Source of the DNA: LMUY01 sp964244655
GTDB lineage: Bacteria > Pseudomonadota > Alphaproteobacteria > Acetobacterales > Acetobacteraceae
Direction of reading: 5' to 3'
Assembly: GCA_964244655.1 (NCBI GenBank)
Contig: CAXTJU010000005.1
Span: forward strand, 1-64,000
DNA length: 64,000 nucleotides
The translations under genes and the position numbers were made by a program. Position 1 is the stretch's first letter; every line of letters starts with the position of its first letter. The notes beneath the pieces were generated by a model, which worked only from the letters and a program-made list of their open reading frames with translations, was not told the origin of the DNA and searched no databases. This document shows positions 1 to 11,407 of this stretch, in pieces.

Positions 1-360
1 GACCGGGCGGAGTTCGCCCGCCACCCGGCCAGCCGGGGCAGGCCTGCCCCGTCCGAGCCTGCCGCGTTCGGGTCCGGCCTGTCGGTGCCGGCGCTGATCG
101 CCGACATCGTGCACGACCTGGGCCTGGGCGCCCCGGCTGGCACCCACCCCTGGGCGCGGCGCACCCCGGAGGACGTGGCCGCCCTAGACGCTTGGGCGGC
201 TGCCCCGCCGGGCACGCCGCCGGAAAGCCTGCCGCCGCGCGCGCCGCTGCGGGCGTGGGGCGGCCGGCCACCCCCGCCGAAGCCGGACTACGCCCGCATG
301 TCGGATGCCGAGCTGCGCAAGATCATCGACGAGCCGCCGGAGCGACGCGACAGCGGATAG
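1..360 (+). CDS. Hypothetical protein, 3' end only
   Basis: The reading frame is open from the first base of the window and stops at 358-360, so this is the last ~119 codons of a gene that begins upstream. A GTG at 85 could be an internal start, but the open frame before it argues against that. The visible product is rich in Ala, Pro and Arg and ends in a charged stretch (MSDAELRKIIDEPPERRDSG). I see no catalytic motif, membrane segment or recognisable domain. The next gene starts 57 bases downstream on the same strand, so the two may be co-transcribed. Function unknown. Confidence 0.5.
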   Translation, partial: DRAEFARHPASRGRPAPSEPAAFGSGLSVPALIADIVHDLGLGAPAGTHPWARRTPEDVAALDAWAAAPPGTPPESLPPRAPLRAWGGRPPPPKPDYARMSDAELRKIIDEPPERRDSG

Positions 361-417
361 CCGCCGCTCCGGCGTCCGGCGCTTGCAATTGCCGGCGTCC
401 GGGCCAACCATCCCGTC

Positions 418-2910
<2,493 letters not shown>

Positions 2911-3225
2911 TTGAGCGGCGAGGACCTGGAATGGCAGCGCCTGGACAAATGGCTGTGGTGCGCCCGGTTCCTGAAGCTGCGCGCCGGCTGCGCCCGCTGG
3001 GTGGCGGAGGGCGCCATCCGCATCAACCGGCAGCCCACCGACAAGCCGCATGCCCGCCTGCGCCCCGGCGACGTGCTGACCCTGCGGGTGGCCGGGGGCG
3101 TGCGGGTGCTGCGCGTGCTGGCCCTGGCGGCCCGGCGCGGCCCGGCGCCGGAAGCCCGCGGCCTGTACGAGGAACTTGCGGAGCCCGGTGCGCAGGCTTG
3201 TGCGGGGGATGAAACGGCGGCATGA
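2911..3225 (+). CDS. S4-domain RNA-binding protein (Hsp15/HslR-like)
   Basis: A 104-residue protein made almost entirely of one S4 RNA-binding domain. RLDKWLWCARFLKLR near the N-terminus is the family signature, followed by the GAIRINRQPTDKP loop. Hsp15 binds 50S subunits carrying nascent chains and helps recycle stalled ribosomes; whether this copy does the same is inference. The TTG at 2911 follows the helicase stop codon without a gap, which implies translational coupling. The C-terminal 20 residues are acidic and probably disordered. The length matches short alphaproteobacterial members better than E. coli Hsp15 (~133 residues). Confidence 0.85.
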   Translation: MSGEDLEWQRLDKWLWCARFLKLRAGCARWVAEGAIRINRQPTDKPHARLRPGDVLTLRVAGGVRVLRVLALAARRGPAPEARGLYEELAEPGAQACAGDETAA

Positions 3226-3270
3226 CGCCCCACCTGAGTGGCCCTTATTCCGAGTGCTGGAGCCTGCCGC

Positions 3271-3597
3271 ATGACCTACGTGGTCACCGAGAACTGCATC
3301 AAGTGCAAGTACATGGACTGCGTGGAGGTGTGTCCCGTCGACTGCTTCTATGTCGGCGAGAACATGCTGATGATCCACCCCGACGAGTGCATCGACTGCG
3401 GCGTGTGCGAGCCTGAATGCCCTGCCGAGGCCATCGTGCCGGACAGCGACGACCGCGCGGCGGCCTGGGCCGAGCAGAACCGCACCTTCGCGCTGCAATG
3501 GCCCAACATCACCCGCAAGGGCGCGCCGCCGGCGGACGCCGACGAGTGGAAGGACAAGCCGGGCAAGGCCGCGCTGTTCTCAGCCAACCCGGGTTAG
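3271..3597 (+). CDS. fdxA: 7Fe ferredoxin FdxA
   Basis: A 108-residue seven-iron ferredoxin. Cysteines at residues 9, 12, 17, 21, 25, 40, 43, 46 and 50 form the [3Fe-4S]/[4Fe-4S] pattern, including ECIDCGVCEPECP at 39-51. The C-terminal ~55-residue extension (AEQNRTFALQWPNIT) is typical of FdxA. The ATG at 3271 (MTYVVTENC) was chosen because it matches the family N-terminus; an in-frame GTG at 3238 would add an unlikely tail. It is a cytoplasmic electron carrier whose partners are not identified here. It lies between the S4 gene and carD, a neighbourhood conserved in alphaproteobacteria. Confidence 0.95.
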   Translation: MTYVVTENCIKCKYMDCVEVCPVDCFYVGENMLMIHPDECIDCGVCEPECPAEAIVPDSDDRAAAWAEQNRTFALQWPNITRKGAPPADADEWKDKPGKAALFSANPG

Positions 3598-3765
3598 CCG
3601 GCAAAGCCGCTGGAGGCCACCCTTCGCCAGGGCTGACGAAGGCCCTGCGATGTGTTATGTGCAGTGCGGAAACGTGCGCCTTCGCGGTCACCCGCCCGTT
3701 CCATGGCGTTTGCGGCAAGGCCGCGACGCCTTGCCCAATCCTGGCAACGGTCGGCGGAGGTTTGC

Positions 3766-4731
3766 ATGGCGAAACCCAGCACGAGCAACGTGGACAAGCC
3801 TGCACCCGCGCCGTCCCGCACCCGGCGGCCCGCGCCCGGCAAAGGCGCAGCAGCCAAGACGGAGTTGAACACCATCGACAAGACCGATCCGATTGCCCTC
3901 GACGAGGGCATTGCAGCCACAGCCGCCGAGCCTCTGGCCATGGACGAGGTCGAACTGGTGCCGGAACTGGGCGACGAGGTTGAACTGGTGCCGGAGCTGG
4001 GCGTGGACGCGGCAGAGGCCGAACTGATCGGCCTGCCCGACGCCGTCTCCGACCTTGGCGAGGATGTCGAGGCGATCGCCGACGAGGACCTGGAGGCCGC
4101 CATCGCGCCGCCGGCCGAGGAGGAGGAAGAGGAGGAGGAAGACGACCTGCCGCGGGTGCCGCACCGCGTGGCGCCGCGCATGCCGGGCCACATGCCGGGC
4201 GTGCCTAACCGTCCGATCATGCACGCCCGCCTGCCGGCCAAGGCGGAGATCTTCCACGAGGGCGACCATGTCGTCTATCCGACCCACGGCGTCGGCAAGG
4301 TGGAGCGGATCGCCACGGAGGAGATTGCCGGCCACAAGCTGGAGCTGATCCACATCACCTTCGAGGAGAACCGGATGACGCTACGCGTGCCGGTGTCGAA
4401 GGCGCGCTCCGCCGGCTTGCGCAAGCTGGCGACGCGCAAGATGTTCGACGATGCGATGGCGGTGCTGAAGGGCCGGGCGCGAATCAAGCGCACCATGTGG
4501 TCCCGCCGGGCGCAGGAATACGAGGCCAAGATCAACAGCGGCGACCCGATCGCGATCGCCGAGGTGGTGCGGGACCTGCACCGCAACGCCGGGCAGCCGG
4601 ACCAGAGCTTCAGCGAGCGGCAAATCTACGAGGCGGCGATGGACCGGCTGGGAGCCGAGCTGGCGGCGCTGGACAAGACCGACAAGCCGACGGCGATGAC
4701 CAAGCTGGGGGATTTCCTCAAGACGGTCTAG
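3766..4731 (+). CDS. carD: CarD-family transcription regulator with acidic N-terminal extension
   Basis: A 321-residue protein. The CarD/TRCF RNA-polymerase interaction domain starts near residue 157 (AEIFHEGDHVVYPTHGVGKV) and runs to the end, with the helical DNA-contacting part around KMFDDAMAVLKGRARIKR. CarD proteins bind the RNA polymerase beta subunit and stabilise open promoter complexes. The first ~155 residues are unusual: low complexity, acidic, with a perfect tandem ten-residue repeat DEVELVPELG at 60-79 and a run of eight Glu at 118-125. Alphaproteobacterial CarD is usually ~170 residues, so this copy is nearly double. The ATG at 3766 has a GGAGG site six bases upstream; the frame is open back to 3652, but no good ribosome site precedes the earlier start. 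Confidence 0.9.
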   Translation: MAKPSTSNVDKPAPAPSRTRRPAPGKGAAAKTELNTIDKTDPIALDEGIAATAAEPLAMDEVELVPELGDEVELVPELGVDAAEAELIGLPDAVSDLGEDVEAIADEDLEAAIAPPAEEEEEEEEDDLPRVPHRVAPRMPGHMPGVPNRPIMHARLPAKAEIFHEGDHVVYPTHGVGKVERIATEEIAGHKLELIHITFEENRMTLRVPVSKARSAGLRKLATRKMFDDAMAVLKGRARIKRTMWSRRAQEYEAKINSGDPIAIAEVVRDLHRNAGQPDQSFSERQIYEAAMDRLGAELAALDKTDKPTAMTKLGDFLKTV

Positions 4732-4740
4732 CCGAGGTCG

Positions 4741-4787
4741 GGGCCCTGCCCCGAACCCCGCCAGAGGACGAGGTCCTCTGGACACCT
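4741..4787. repeat. Dispersed intergenic repeat, copy A
   Basis: A ~47-base GC-rich element just after the carD stop. It contains an exact 9-base stem, CCAGAGGAC, three bases, then GTCCTCTGG (4771-4779 and 4783-4791 approximately). A clearly related copy lies at 59322-59368 after the GH32 gene. Both sit between convergent genes. The element may act as a terminator or RNA-stability hairpin; there is no U-tract. Confidence 0.6.
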
Positions 4788-4842
4788 GGCTGTAGCAACA
4801 GGGGTGAAGGGCAGAGCCCTGCTTCTTCTGGTCGAGACCATG

Positions 4843-4881
4843 AAAAAGGCCCCGGACCTTGCGATCCGGGGCCCTTCTCTT
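4843..4881. terminator. Bidirectional rho-independent terminator
   Basis: An AAAAA run at 4843-4847 is followed by a perfect nine-base stem GGCCCCGGA / TCCGGGGCC with an eight-base loop (4857-4864), then CTTCTCTT. The A-run gives a U-tract on the minus strand and the pyrimidine run serves the plus strand. It sits between the convergent carD and Bax-inhibitor genes, so it can end both transcripts. Confidence 0.85.
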
Positions 4882-4894
4882 ACCCTCGCAGCAA

Positions 4895-5668
4895 TCAGTT
4901 GCTGTTGCTGCGACCGCCGGTGAGCTGCAGCAGCAGCATGAACAGGTTGATGAAGTTCAGGTAGAGGCTCAGCGCGTCATAGACGCTGCGCTTGGCCGCC
5001 TGCTCCTGCCCGTCGGCATGGGCGAACTGCGTGTAGGTCAGCTTGATGCGCTGAGTGTCGTAGGCGGTGAGGCCCACAAACACGAGCACGCCCACGATGC
5101 TGATCATGAACTGCAACCCGCTGCTGTGGAGAAGGAATATGTTCACCACGCTGGCGAGGATGACGCCGATCAGCCCCATCATCAGGAACGATCCCATGCC
5201 CGTCAGGTCCCGCCGGGTCGTGTAGCCCACCACGCTCATCGCGCCGAACGTGCCGGCGGTGATGAAGAAGGTGCGCACGATCGACTCGCCGCTGTAGAGC
5301 AGGAAGATGGAAGTGAGGCTGGCGCCCATCGCCGCGCAGAACGCCCAGAAGATGCCCTGGACGGCCGTGCGGGACAGCCGGTTCACGCCGAACTGCAGCA
5401 CCAGCACGAAGGCGAGCGGCGCGAACATCGCCACCAGCGCCAGCGGGCCCTGGACGTGCCGCATGCCGTACGGCGTCTCGCGCAACGGGTAGAAGTAGTT
5501 GATCAGCGAAGTATTCGCGACGCCATAGGCGACAACGCCGGTCAGCAACAGGCCGGAGGTCATCCAGTTATAGACGCGCAGCATGTAGGCGCGCAGCCCG
5601 GCGTCGAGTGCGGCGGCACTCGTGGCGCTGGCCGGCGCGTACGTGCGTAGGTCGGGGGTGTAGGCCAT
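4895..5668 (-). CDS. Bax inhibitor-1/YccA family membrane protein
   Basis: A 257-residue integral inner-membrane protein with about seven hydrophobic helices. After a soluble N-terminus (MAYTPDLRTYAPASA), the first helix begins near residue 35 (WMTSGLLLTGVVAYGVA). The MSVVGYTTRRDLTGMGSF stretch and the late GLTAYDTQRIK motif are family signatures; the last supplies the aspartates of the pH-sensing calcium-leak centre in BI-1 relatives. The ATG at 5668 has GAGGA upstream, and the frame extends to 5746 without an obvious ribosome site. Bacterial members are linked to membrane-protease interaction and calcium leak; the exact role here is not known. Confidence 0.9.
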   Translation of the reverse strand: MAYTPDLRTYAPASATSAAALDAGLRAYMLRVYNWMTSGLLLTGVVAYGVANTSLINYFYPLRETPYGMRHVQGPLALVAMFAPLAFVLVLQFGVNRLSRTAVQGIFWAFCAAMGASLTSIFLLYSGESIVRTFFITAGTFGAMSVVGYTTRRDLTGMGSFLMMGLIGVILASVVNIFLLHSSGLQFMISIVGVLVFVGLTAYDTQRIKLTYTQFAHADGQEQAAKRSVYDALSLYLNFINLFMLLLQLTGGRSNSN

Positions 5669-5776
5669 GGCCCGGACATTCCTCAAAATGGGGCGAGATG
5701 CCCCGTTGCCGCTATGTTGGCTGAGTCGAGGCGGCGAGCAAGACAAATCGGTGGCAGGTTGCGCCGCTTTAACCCG

Positions 5777-8271
5777 CTACTCGTTGCGCAGGTACGGCGC
5801 CGGGCGCACCCGCAGCGCCGCCGCCGTGCCGGCATAGCCGAACCCCAGCATCAGCAGCACGCACCCGCCCACCGTCGCGGCCAGCACGCCGGGCAGGAAC
5901 GACCATGGCTCCCGCAGCAGGAAATGCATCACGCCCCAGCTCGCCAGCGTGCCGAGGGCCGCCGCGATCAGCCCGGCGGTGGCGCCGATGGCGCCGAACT
6001 CCACCAGCCAGGCGGTGCGGATCTGCCCCCGCGTGGCGCCCAGCGTCTTCAGCACCACCGCTTCCGCCACCCGCCGCCGCTGCCCCGCCGCCACCGCGCC
6101 GGCCAGCACCAGCGCGCCGGACGCCAGGGTGACGGAGGCGGTGGCCGCCAGCGCCGTCGCCAGCTTGCCCACCAGGTCCGCCACCGATTGCAGGATGTCC
6201 GCCACCCGGATGCCGGTCACGTTGGGCAGCGCGTCCGTCACGGTCCGCAGCAGCGCCGCGTCGCCGCCCGGGGCGTCCCGGACGGTCGCGATATGCATGT
6301 GCGGCGCATGCTCCAGCAATCCGGGCGAGGCGACCAGGGCGAAGTTGATCGCCAGTTGCCGCCATTGGACGCCGCGCAGATTGGCGACCGTGAAATCGAT
6401 GTCGCGCCCAAGCACGTTCAGGCGTATGGTGTCGCCCGGTTTGATGCCCCAGCCTTCGCCAAGGCCTGCATCCAGGGAGAGCAGCGGTTTGCCCGCATAG
6501 TCCGCCGGCCACCACTGCCCCGCCACCACGGCCGACCCGTCCGGCACCGCGGCGGCGTAGGTTAGCCCGCGGTCGCCGCGCAGCGCCCACTGGCTGTCCG
6601 GCCTCACGTGCACCTGGTCCACCGGCACACCGTTCAGCGCCACCACGCGGGCGCGCAGACTCGGCACCTGGTGCAGGTCGGACACGCCGGGCTGGGCGCG
6701 CACCAGCTGCTCGAAGCGGGCCAGCTGCTCGTTCTGGATGTCGATGAAGAAGAACGATGGCGCTTGCTCCGGCAGCTCGCCGAGAATTTGCCGGCGGATG
6801 TTGCCCTGGATCAGCGCCACGGCGGCCAGCGTGGTCAGCCCCAGGCCGAGCGCCACCAGCAGCAGCGGCGCCTGGCTGGCCGGGCGGTGCAGGTTCGCCA
6901 CCCCCAGCCGCCAGGCGAGAGGGCGGCGCAGCGGCACCCGGCGGGCCGCCGCCATCAGGCCAGCGCCTCCCGCGCGGAACAGCAGCAGCGTGACGGCAGC
7001 GCTGCCGCAGAACCACAGCGCGAAGCCGCGGTCAGGCGCTGTGCCGACCACGATGCCGACCAGCAGCGCCACCAGCAGCCCGTTGGCGATCCACATCCCG
7101 GCCGGCACGCCGCGCCCGGACGGCAGCAGCGCGTCGCGGAACAGCGCCGCCCCCGGGATTTGCGCCGCCCGCGCCAGCGGCCACAGCGCGAACGCCCCCG
7201 CCGTCAGCAGGCCATACGCCGCCGCCACCGCCAGCGGCCCGGCATACACCCCGCCCGCCGCGGGCACCGGCAGCAGGGCGCCGAACAGCGCCAGTCCCGC
7301 CACGGGGATCGCCGCCCCCGCGGCCACGCCGAGCGCCACCCCGGCGGCGCAGAGCAGCCCCACCTGCACCATGAACACGCGCAGGATCAGCCCGGACGGC
7401 GCGCCCAGGCAGCGCAGCGTCGCCACGGTGCGGGCGCGGGCCTCCATCCAGGCGCGCACCCCCGTCGCCACGCCGATGCCGCCCACCAGCAAGGAGCACA
7501 GCCCGACTAGCGAGAGGAACAAGCTGGTCTGCTCGACCGCGCGCTCGACGCCGGGTGCGGCTTCCGTCGCGTCCCGGATGCGCCAGCCGGAGCCGGGGAA
7601 GGCGGCGCGGATGTCGGCGGCGAAGGCGGCGGGCGCCGCACCCGGCGGCAGCAGCAGCCGCCAATCGTAGGTCAGCAGCGAGCCGGCCTGCACCAGCCCG
7701 GTGGCCGGCAGCGCCGTGTCCGCGATCAGCACGCGCGGCCCCAGGATGGCCAGGCCGTTGGCGTGGTCCGGCTCCTTGGTGAGCGCGGCGCGGAGGGTGA
7801 AGCTGGCCTCGCCGATCCGCACCGTGTCGCCGGGATGCAGCCCGAGCCGCTCCAGCACCAGCGGGTCGGCCGCCACGCCGCCCTGCAACGCGGCGGGCAG
7901 CGGCATCGCCGGGGTCAGCACGGTGCTGCCGACCAGCGGATAGGCGGCATCGACGGCCTTCAGCTCGATCAGCTGGCGGTCGCCGGAGGGCGCCACCAGC
8001 AGGGAGCGCATGGTGACGATCTCCGACACCCGGGCGCCGCGGCCGGTCAGCCAGGCGTGCAGCGCGTCTGGAAGGGGCTGCCCGCCGCCGTCGATGGAAA
8101 GGTCGCCGCCAAGCAGCGCGCGGCCGTCGCTGGCGAGGCCCTGGTCCACCGCGGCACGCAGGCTGCCGACGGCGGCGATGGCGGCCACCCCCAGCGCCAG
8201 GCAGGCCAGCACGATGCGGATGCCGCGCAAGCCGCCGCGCAAGTCCCGCAGCGCCAGCCGCCAGGCCAGCT

Positions 8272-8275
<4 letters not shown>
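5777..8275 (-). CDS. ybbP: FtsX-like ABC transporter permease (YbbP type)
   Basis: An 832-residue permease with an N-terminal membrane helix (RGIRIVLACLALGVAAIAAV), a large periplasmic MacB-like domain, a central bundle of hydrophobic helices, and a second periplasmic plus FtsX core ending in three C-terminal helices. This duplicated layout of about ten helices is that of E. coli YbbP. The start is TTG at 8275, sharing TTGA with the stop of the ATPase gene. With that ATPase it should form an MacB/LolCDE-like ABC system moving or extracting lipophilic substrates; the true substrate is unknown. The ybbA-ybbP pair divergent from tesA is the same order as in E. coli. Confidence 0.88.
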
Positions 8276-8976
<701 letters not shown>

Positions 8977-9016
8977 GGTCACCCCATATGGTTCCAGGCC
9001 CGGCTGGGCGAGGGCC

Positions 9017-9643
9017 ATGCTGGCATTGCTGCTGATTTTCGCGCTTGTGGCGGCGCAGGCCCGCCCCGCCTTCGCCCGCTCGGTCAAGCTGCTGGTGTTC
9101 GGCGACTCGCTGGCCGCCGGCTACGGCCTGGCGGAGGCCGACGGCTTCCAGGCCCAGCTGGGCGGCGCGCTCAAGGCGGACGGGTTCGACGTGCAAATCC
9201 TGGACGGCGGCGTCTCTGGCGACACCACCGCCGGCGGCCGGTCCCGGCTGGACTGGGCGCTGACCGACAAGCCGGATGCGGTGCTGGTGGAGCTGGGCGG
9301 CAATGACGGGCTGCGCGGCACCGACCCCAAGGACATGGAGGCCAACCTCAACGCCATCCTGGACACGCTGGGGCGTGACCACATCCCCGCCCTGCTGTCC
9401 GGCATGGTGGCCCCGCCCAACCTGGGCGCCCCGTTCAGCCGCGAGTTCCGTGCCGTGTTCACCCGGCTCGGCCAGCGCCCCGGGCTGCTCTACGACCCGT
9501 TCTTCCTCGACGGCGTGGCCGGGGACCCGGCGCTCAACCAGCCCGACCACATCCACCCCAATCCGGCAGGGGTGAAGAAGGTGGTCGCGCGCATCAAGCC
9601 GATGGTGGAGCGGCTGCTGCGCGAGGTGCCGGGGGAGTCGTGA
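9017..9643 (+). CDS. tesA: Arylesterase/lysophospholipase TesA-like (SGNH hydrolase)
   Basis: A 208-residue exported SGNH hydrolase. A signal peptide (MLALLLIFALVAAQARPAFA) precedes the block I serine in GDSLAAGYG. The oxyanion Gly is in the GGVSGDTTAG region, block III Asn is in GGNDGLRG, and the Asp/His pair is in QPDHIHPN. TesA enzymes are periplasmic and hydrolyse thioesters, aryl esters and lysophospholipids. The ATG at 9017 has GCGAGGG just upstream. An alternative ATG at 8975 would add a basic N-region but overlap the ybbA start. The gene is divergent from ybbAP and overlaps thpR by four bases. Confidence 0.9.
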   Translation: MLALLLIFALVAAQARPAFARSVKLLVFGDSLAAGYGLAEADGFQAQLGGALKADGFDVQILDGGVSGDTTAGGRSRLDWALTDKPDAVLVELGGNDGLRGTDPKDMEANLNAILDTLGRDHIPALLSGMVAPPNLGAPFSREFRAVFTRLGQRPGLLYDPFFLDGVAGDPALNQPDHIHPNPAGVKKVVARIKPMVERLLREVPGES

Positions 9644-10176
9644 GGCTTTTCGTGGCACTTGGCCTGCCGGGGGAGGTTCGCAAGCAGCTGTCCCGCTGGT
9701 CCGCGGCGCTGCCCGGCGCACGCTGGCTGCAGCCCGAGACCTACCACCTGACGCTGCGCTTCGTGGGCGACATCCCCGGCCACCGCGCCGAGGACCTGGA
9801 CGAGGCATTGGCCGCTCTGCGCGGACGCCCATTTACCTTGGCGTTCTGCGGCGTCGGCCTGCACGAAAAGGCCGGCCGGCCGCAGACGCTGTGGGCCGGG
9901 GTGGAGCGCAGCCAGCAGCTCGACCACTTGCAGGCCAAGATCGAGACGGCGGTGCAGCGCGTGGGCTTCGAGCCGGAGCGGCGGCGATTCAACCCGCACG
10001 TCACGCTGGCCCGGCTGGACAATGCCTCGCCTGACGCCCTGGTCAGGTGGGTGCAGGCGCACAATCTGCTGCGGGCCGGCCCGGTGGCGGTGGAGCACTT
10101 CACCCTGTTCTCGTCCCAGCTGGGCAAGGATGGCGCGGCCTACACGCCCGAGGTGGATTACCCGCTTGCTCGATAA
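9640..10176 (+). CDS. thpR: RNA 2',3'-cyclic phosphodiesterase
   Basis: A 178-residue 2H-phosphoesterase. The two HxTx motifs are HLTLRF (near residue 37) and HVTLAR (near residue 122), and together form the active site that opens 2',3'-cyclic phosphates on RNA or tRNA ends. The length matches the LigT/ThpR family. The GTG start overlaps the tesA stop by four bases (GTGA), so the pair is probably translationally coupled. Its 3' end overlaps the next gene by 11 bases. Confidence 0.9.
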   Translation: MRLFVALGLPGEVRKQLSRWSAALPGARWLQPETYHLTLRFVGDIPGHRAEDLDEALAALRGRPFTLAFCGVGLHEKAGRPQTLWAGVERSQQLDHLQAKIETAVQRVGFEPERRRFNPHVTLARLDNASPDALVRWVQAHNLLRAGPVAVEHFTLFSSQLGKDGAAYTPEVDYPLAR

Positions 10177-10747
10177 CCTGGAAACCGCCGCGTCCGAGGC
10201 CCGCGCCTGCACCGCCTGCGCCGCGGTGCTGCCGCTCGGCCCCCGCCCGATCCTGCGGGTGAGCACCACGGCCAAGCTGCTGATAGCCAGCCAGGCGCCG
10301 GGCACCAAGGTGCACGCCAGCGGCACCCCCTGGACGGACGAGAGCGGCAAGCGGCTGCGCAGCTGGCTCGGGCTGACGCCGGAGGAGTTCTACGACGGCG
10401 CCAAGGTGGCGATCCTGCCGATGGGGCTGTGCTACCCCGGGCGGCTGCCGCAGGGCGGCGACGCGCCGCCCCGGCCGGAATGCGCCCCGCTCTGGCGCGC
10501 CCGGCTGCTCGGGCTGATGCCGCAGCTGGAGCTGACGCTGCTGGTCGGCAGCTATGCCCAGGCAGACGCGCTGGGCCGCGGCATCATGACGGAGCGGGTG
10601 CGGGCGTGGCGGGACCACTTGCCGCGCTACTTCCCGTTGCCGCACCCGTCCTGGCGCACCGGGGTATGGGAGACGCGCAATCCTTGGTTCGTGACAGACG
10701 TGCTGCCAGGCCTGCGTCAGGCGGTGGCGCGGGTGCTGGCAGCGTAA
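10166..10747 (+). CDS. Uracil-DNA glycosylase superfamily protein
   Basis: A 193-residue protein of the UDG fold. It has an N-terminal CxxC (ACTACAAVLPLGPRP), a motif-1-like SQAPGTKVHASGTPWTD segment and the C-terminal LPHPSWRTGVWETRNPWF block carrying the catalytic-region His. Alphaproteobacterial members of this type are annotated as UDG-family proteins; base-excision activity on deaminated or mismatched bases is expected but unproven. The TTG at 10166 is the only start that gives a family-length product without running deep into thpR; no strong ribosome site is seen, consistent with coupling. Confidence 0.78.
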   Translation: MLDNLETAASEARACTACAAVLPLGPRPILRVSTTAKLLIASQAPGTKVHASGTPWTDESGKRLRSWLGLTPEEFYDGAKVAILPMGLCYPGRLPQGGDAPPRPECAPLWRARLLGLMPQLELTLLVGSYAQADALGRGIMTERVRAWRDHLPRYFPLPHPSWRTGVWETRNPWFVTDVLPGLRQAVARVLAA

Positions 10748-10748
10748 C

Positions 10749-11243
10749 TTACGTGGTCCTGGCAACCTCATCGCCCACCCGCACCTCGCCGCCCTCGACC
10801 ACCCGCGCCGTGATCCCGCCATGGCCGCGCACCGCGTTGTAGCCGCCCACCCCCAGAATCGCCTCCATGCGCGAGCACGGGTGGCACTCCCCCGTCACCT
10901 GCAGCACCGCCGTCCCGATCCGCACCCGGCACTCCTTCAGCGCCAGCAGGTTGATGCCGGACACCAGGATGTTGCGTCGCAGCTCCTCCGGCGTCACCGC
11001 GTCCCGCCCCAGGAACCCGGCGATGGCCGCCAGGTCCTCCGCCGCCAGCAGCGTCACCTGGCGGCCGCCCTCCGGCTGGCCCTGCCAGCGGTCTCCCGCC
11101 AGCCCGGCGCCCGGCTGCAAGGACGCGGACGGCACGGACAGCACCGGCTGCCGCCGCTCTGGCCGCAGGCCGATCCAGCGCACGATGCCGGGCCGCATGG
11201 GCGCGGACAGCAGCCGAGCCAGCGGGGAGGCTGGGTTCAGCAT
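10749..11243 (-). CDS. MOSC domain protein
   Basis: A 164-residue MOSC (molybdenum-cofactor sulfurase C-terminal) domain protein. Visible features are the GDRWQGQPEGGRQVTLLA segment, a central NILVSGINLLAL strand pair and the conserved cysteine in TGECHPCSRME, the presumed sulfur carrier. These proteins move sulfur to metals or reduce N-hydroxylated compounds with molybdenum cofactor. The ATG at 11243 was preferred over an upstream start at 11306; M37 (11198) is also possible. It is convergent with the UDG-like gene and divergent from the desaturase cluster. Confidence 0.85.
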   Translation of the reverse strand: MLNPASPLARLLSAPMRPGIVRWIGLRPERRQPVLSVPSASLQPGAGLAGDRWQGQPEGGRQVTLLAAEDLAAIAGFLGRDAVTPEELRRNILVSGINLLALKECRVRIGTAVLQVTGECHPCSRMEAILGVGGYNAVRGHGGITARVVEGGEVRVGDEVARTT

Positions 11244-11407
11244 GAGGGAGCACGCCCCTTCCTCAACAATGAACGCTGCATTAACGGTGACAACTCTGCT
11301 GTGCACCCCAAGTGGCTTTTGCGGCGTTGCTGCACCGTCTCACCTGATAGAAGGCAAGGTTCATCAATGCTCGCACTGCCCGATCCGATGCTTCCTGCTC
11401 ACCACAC

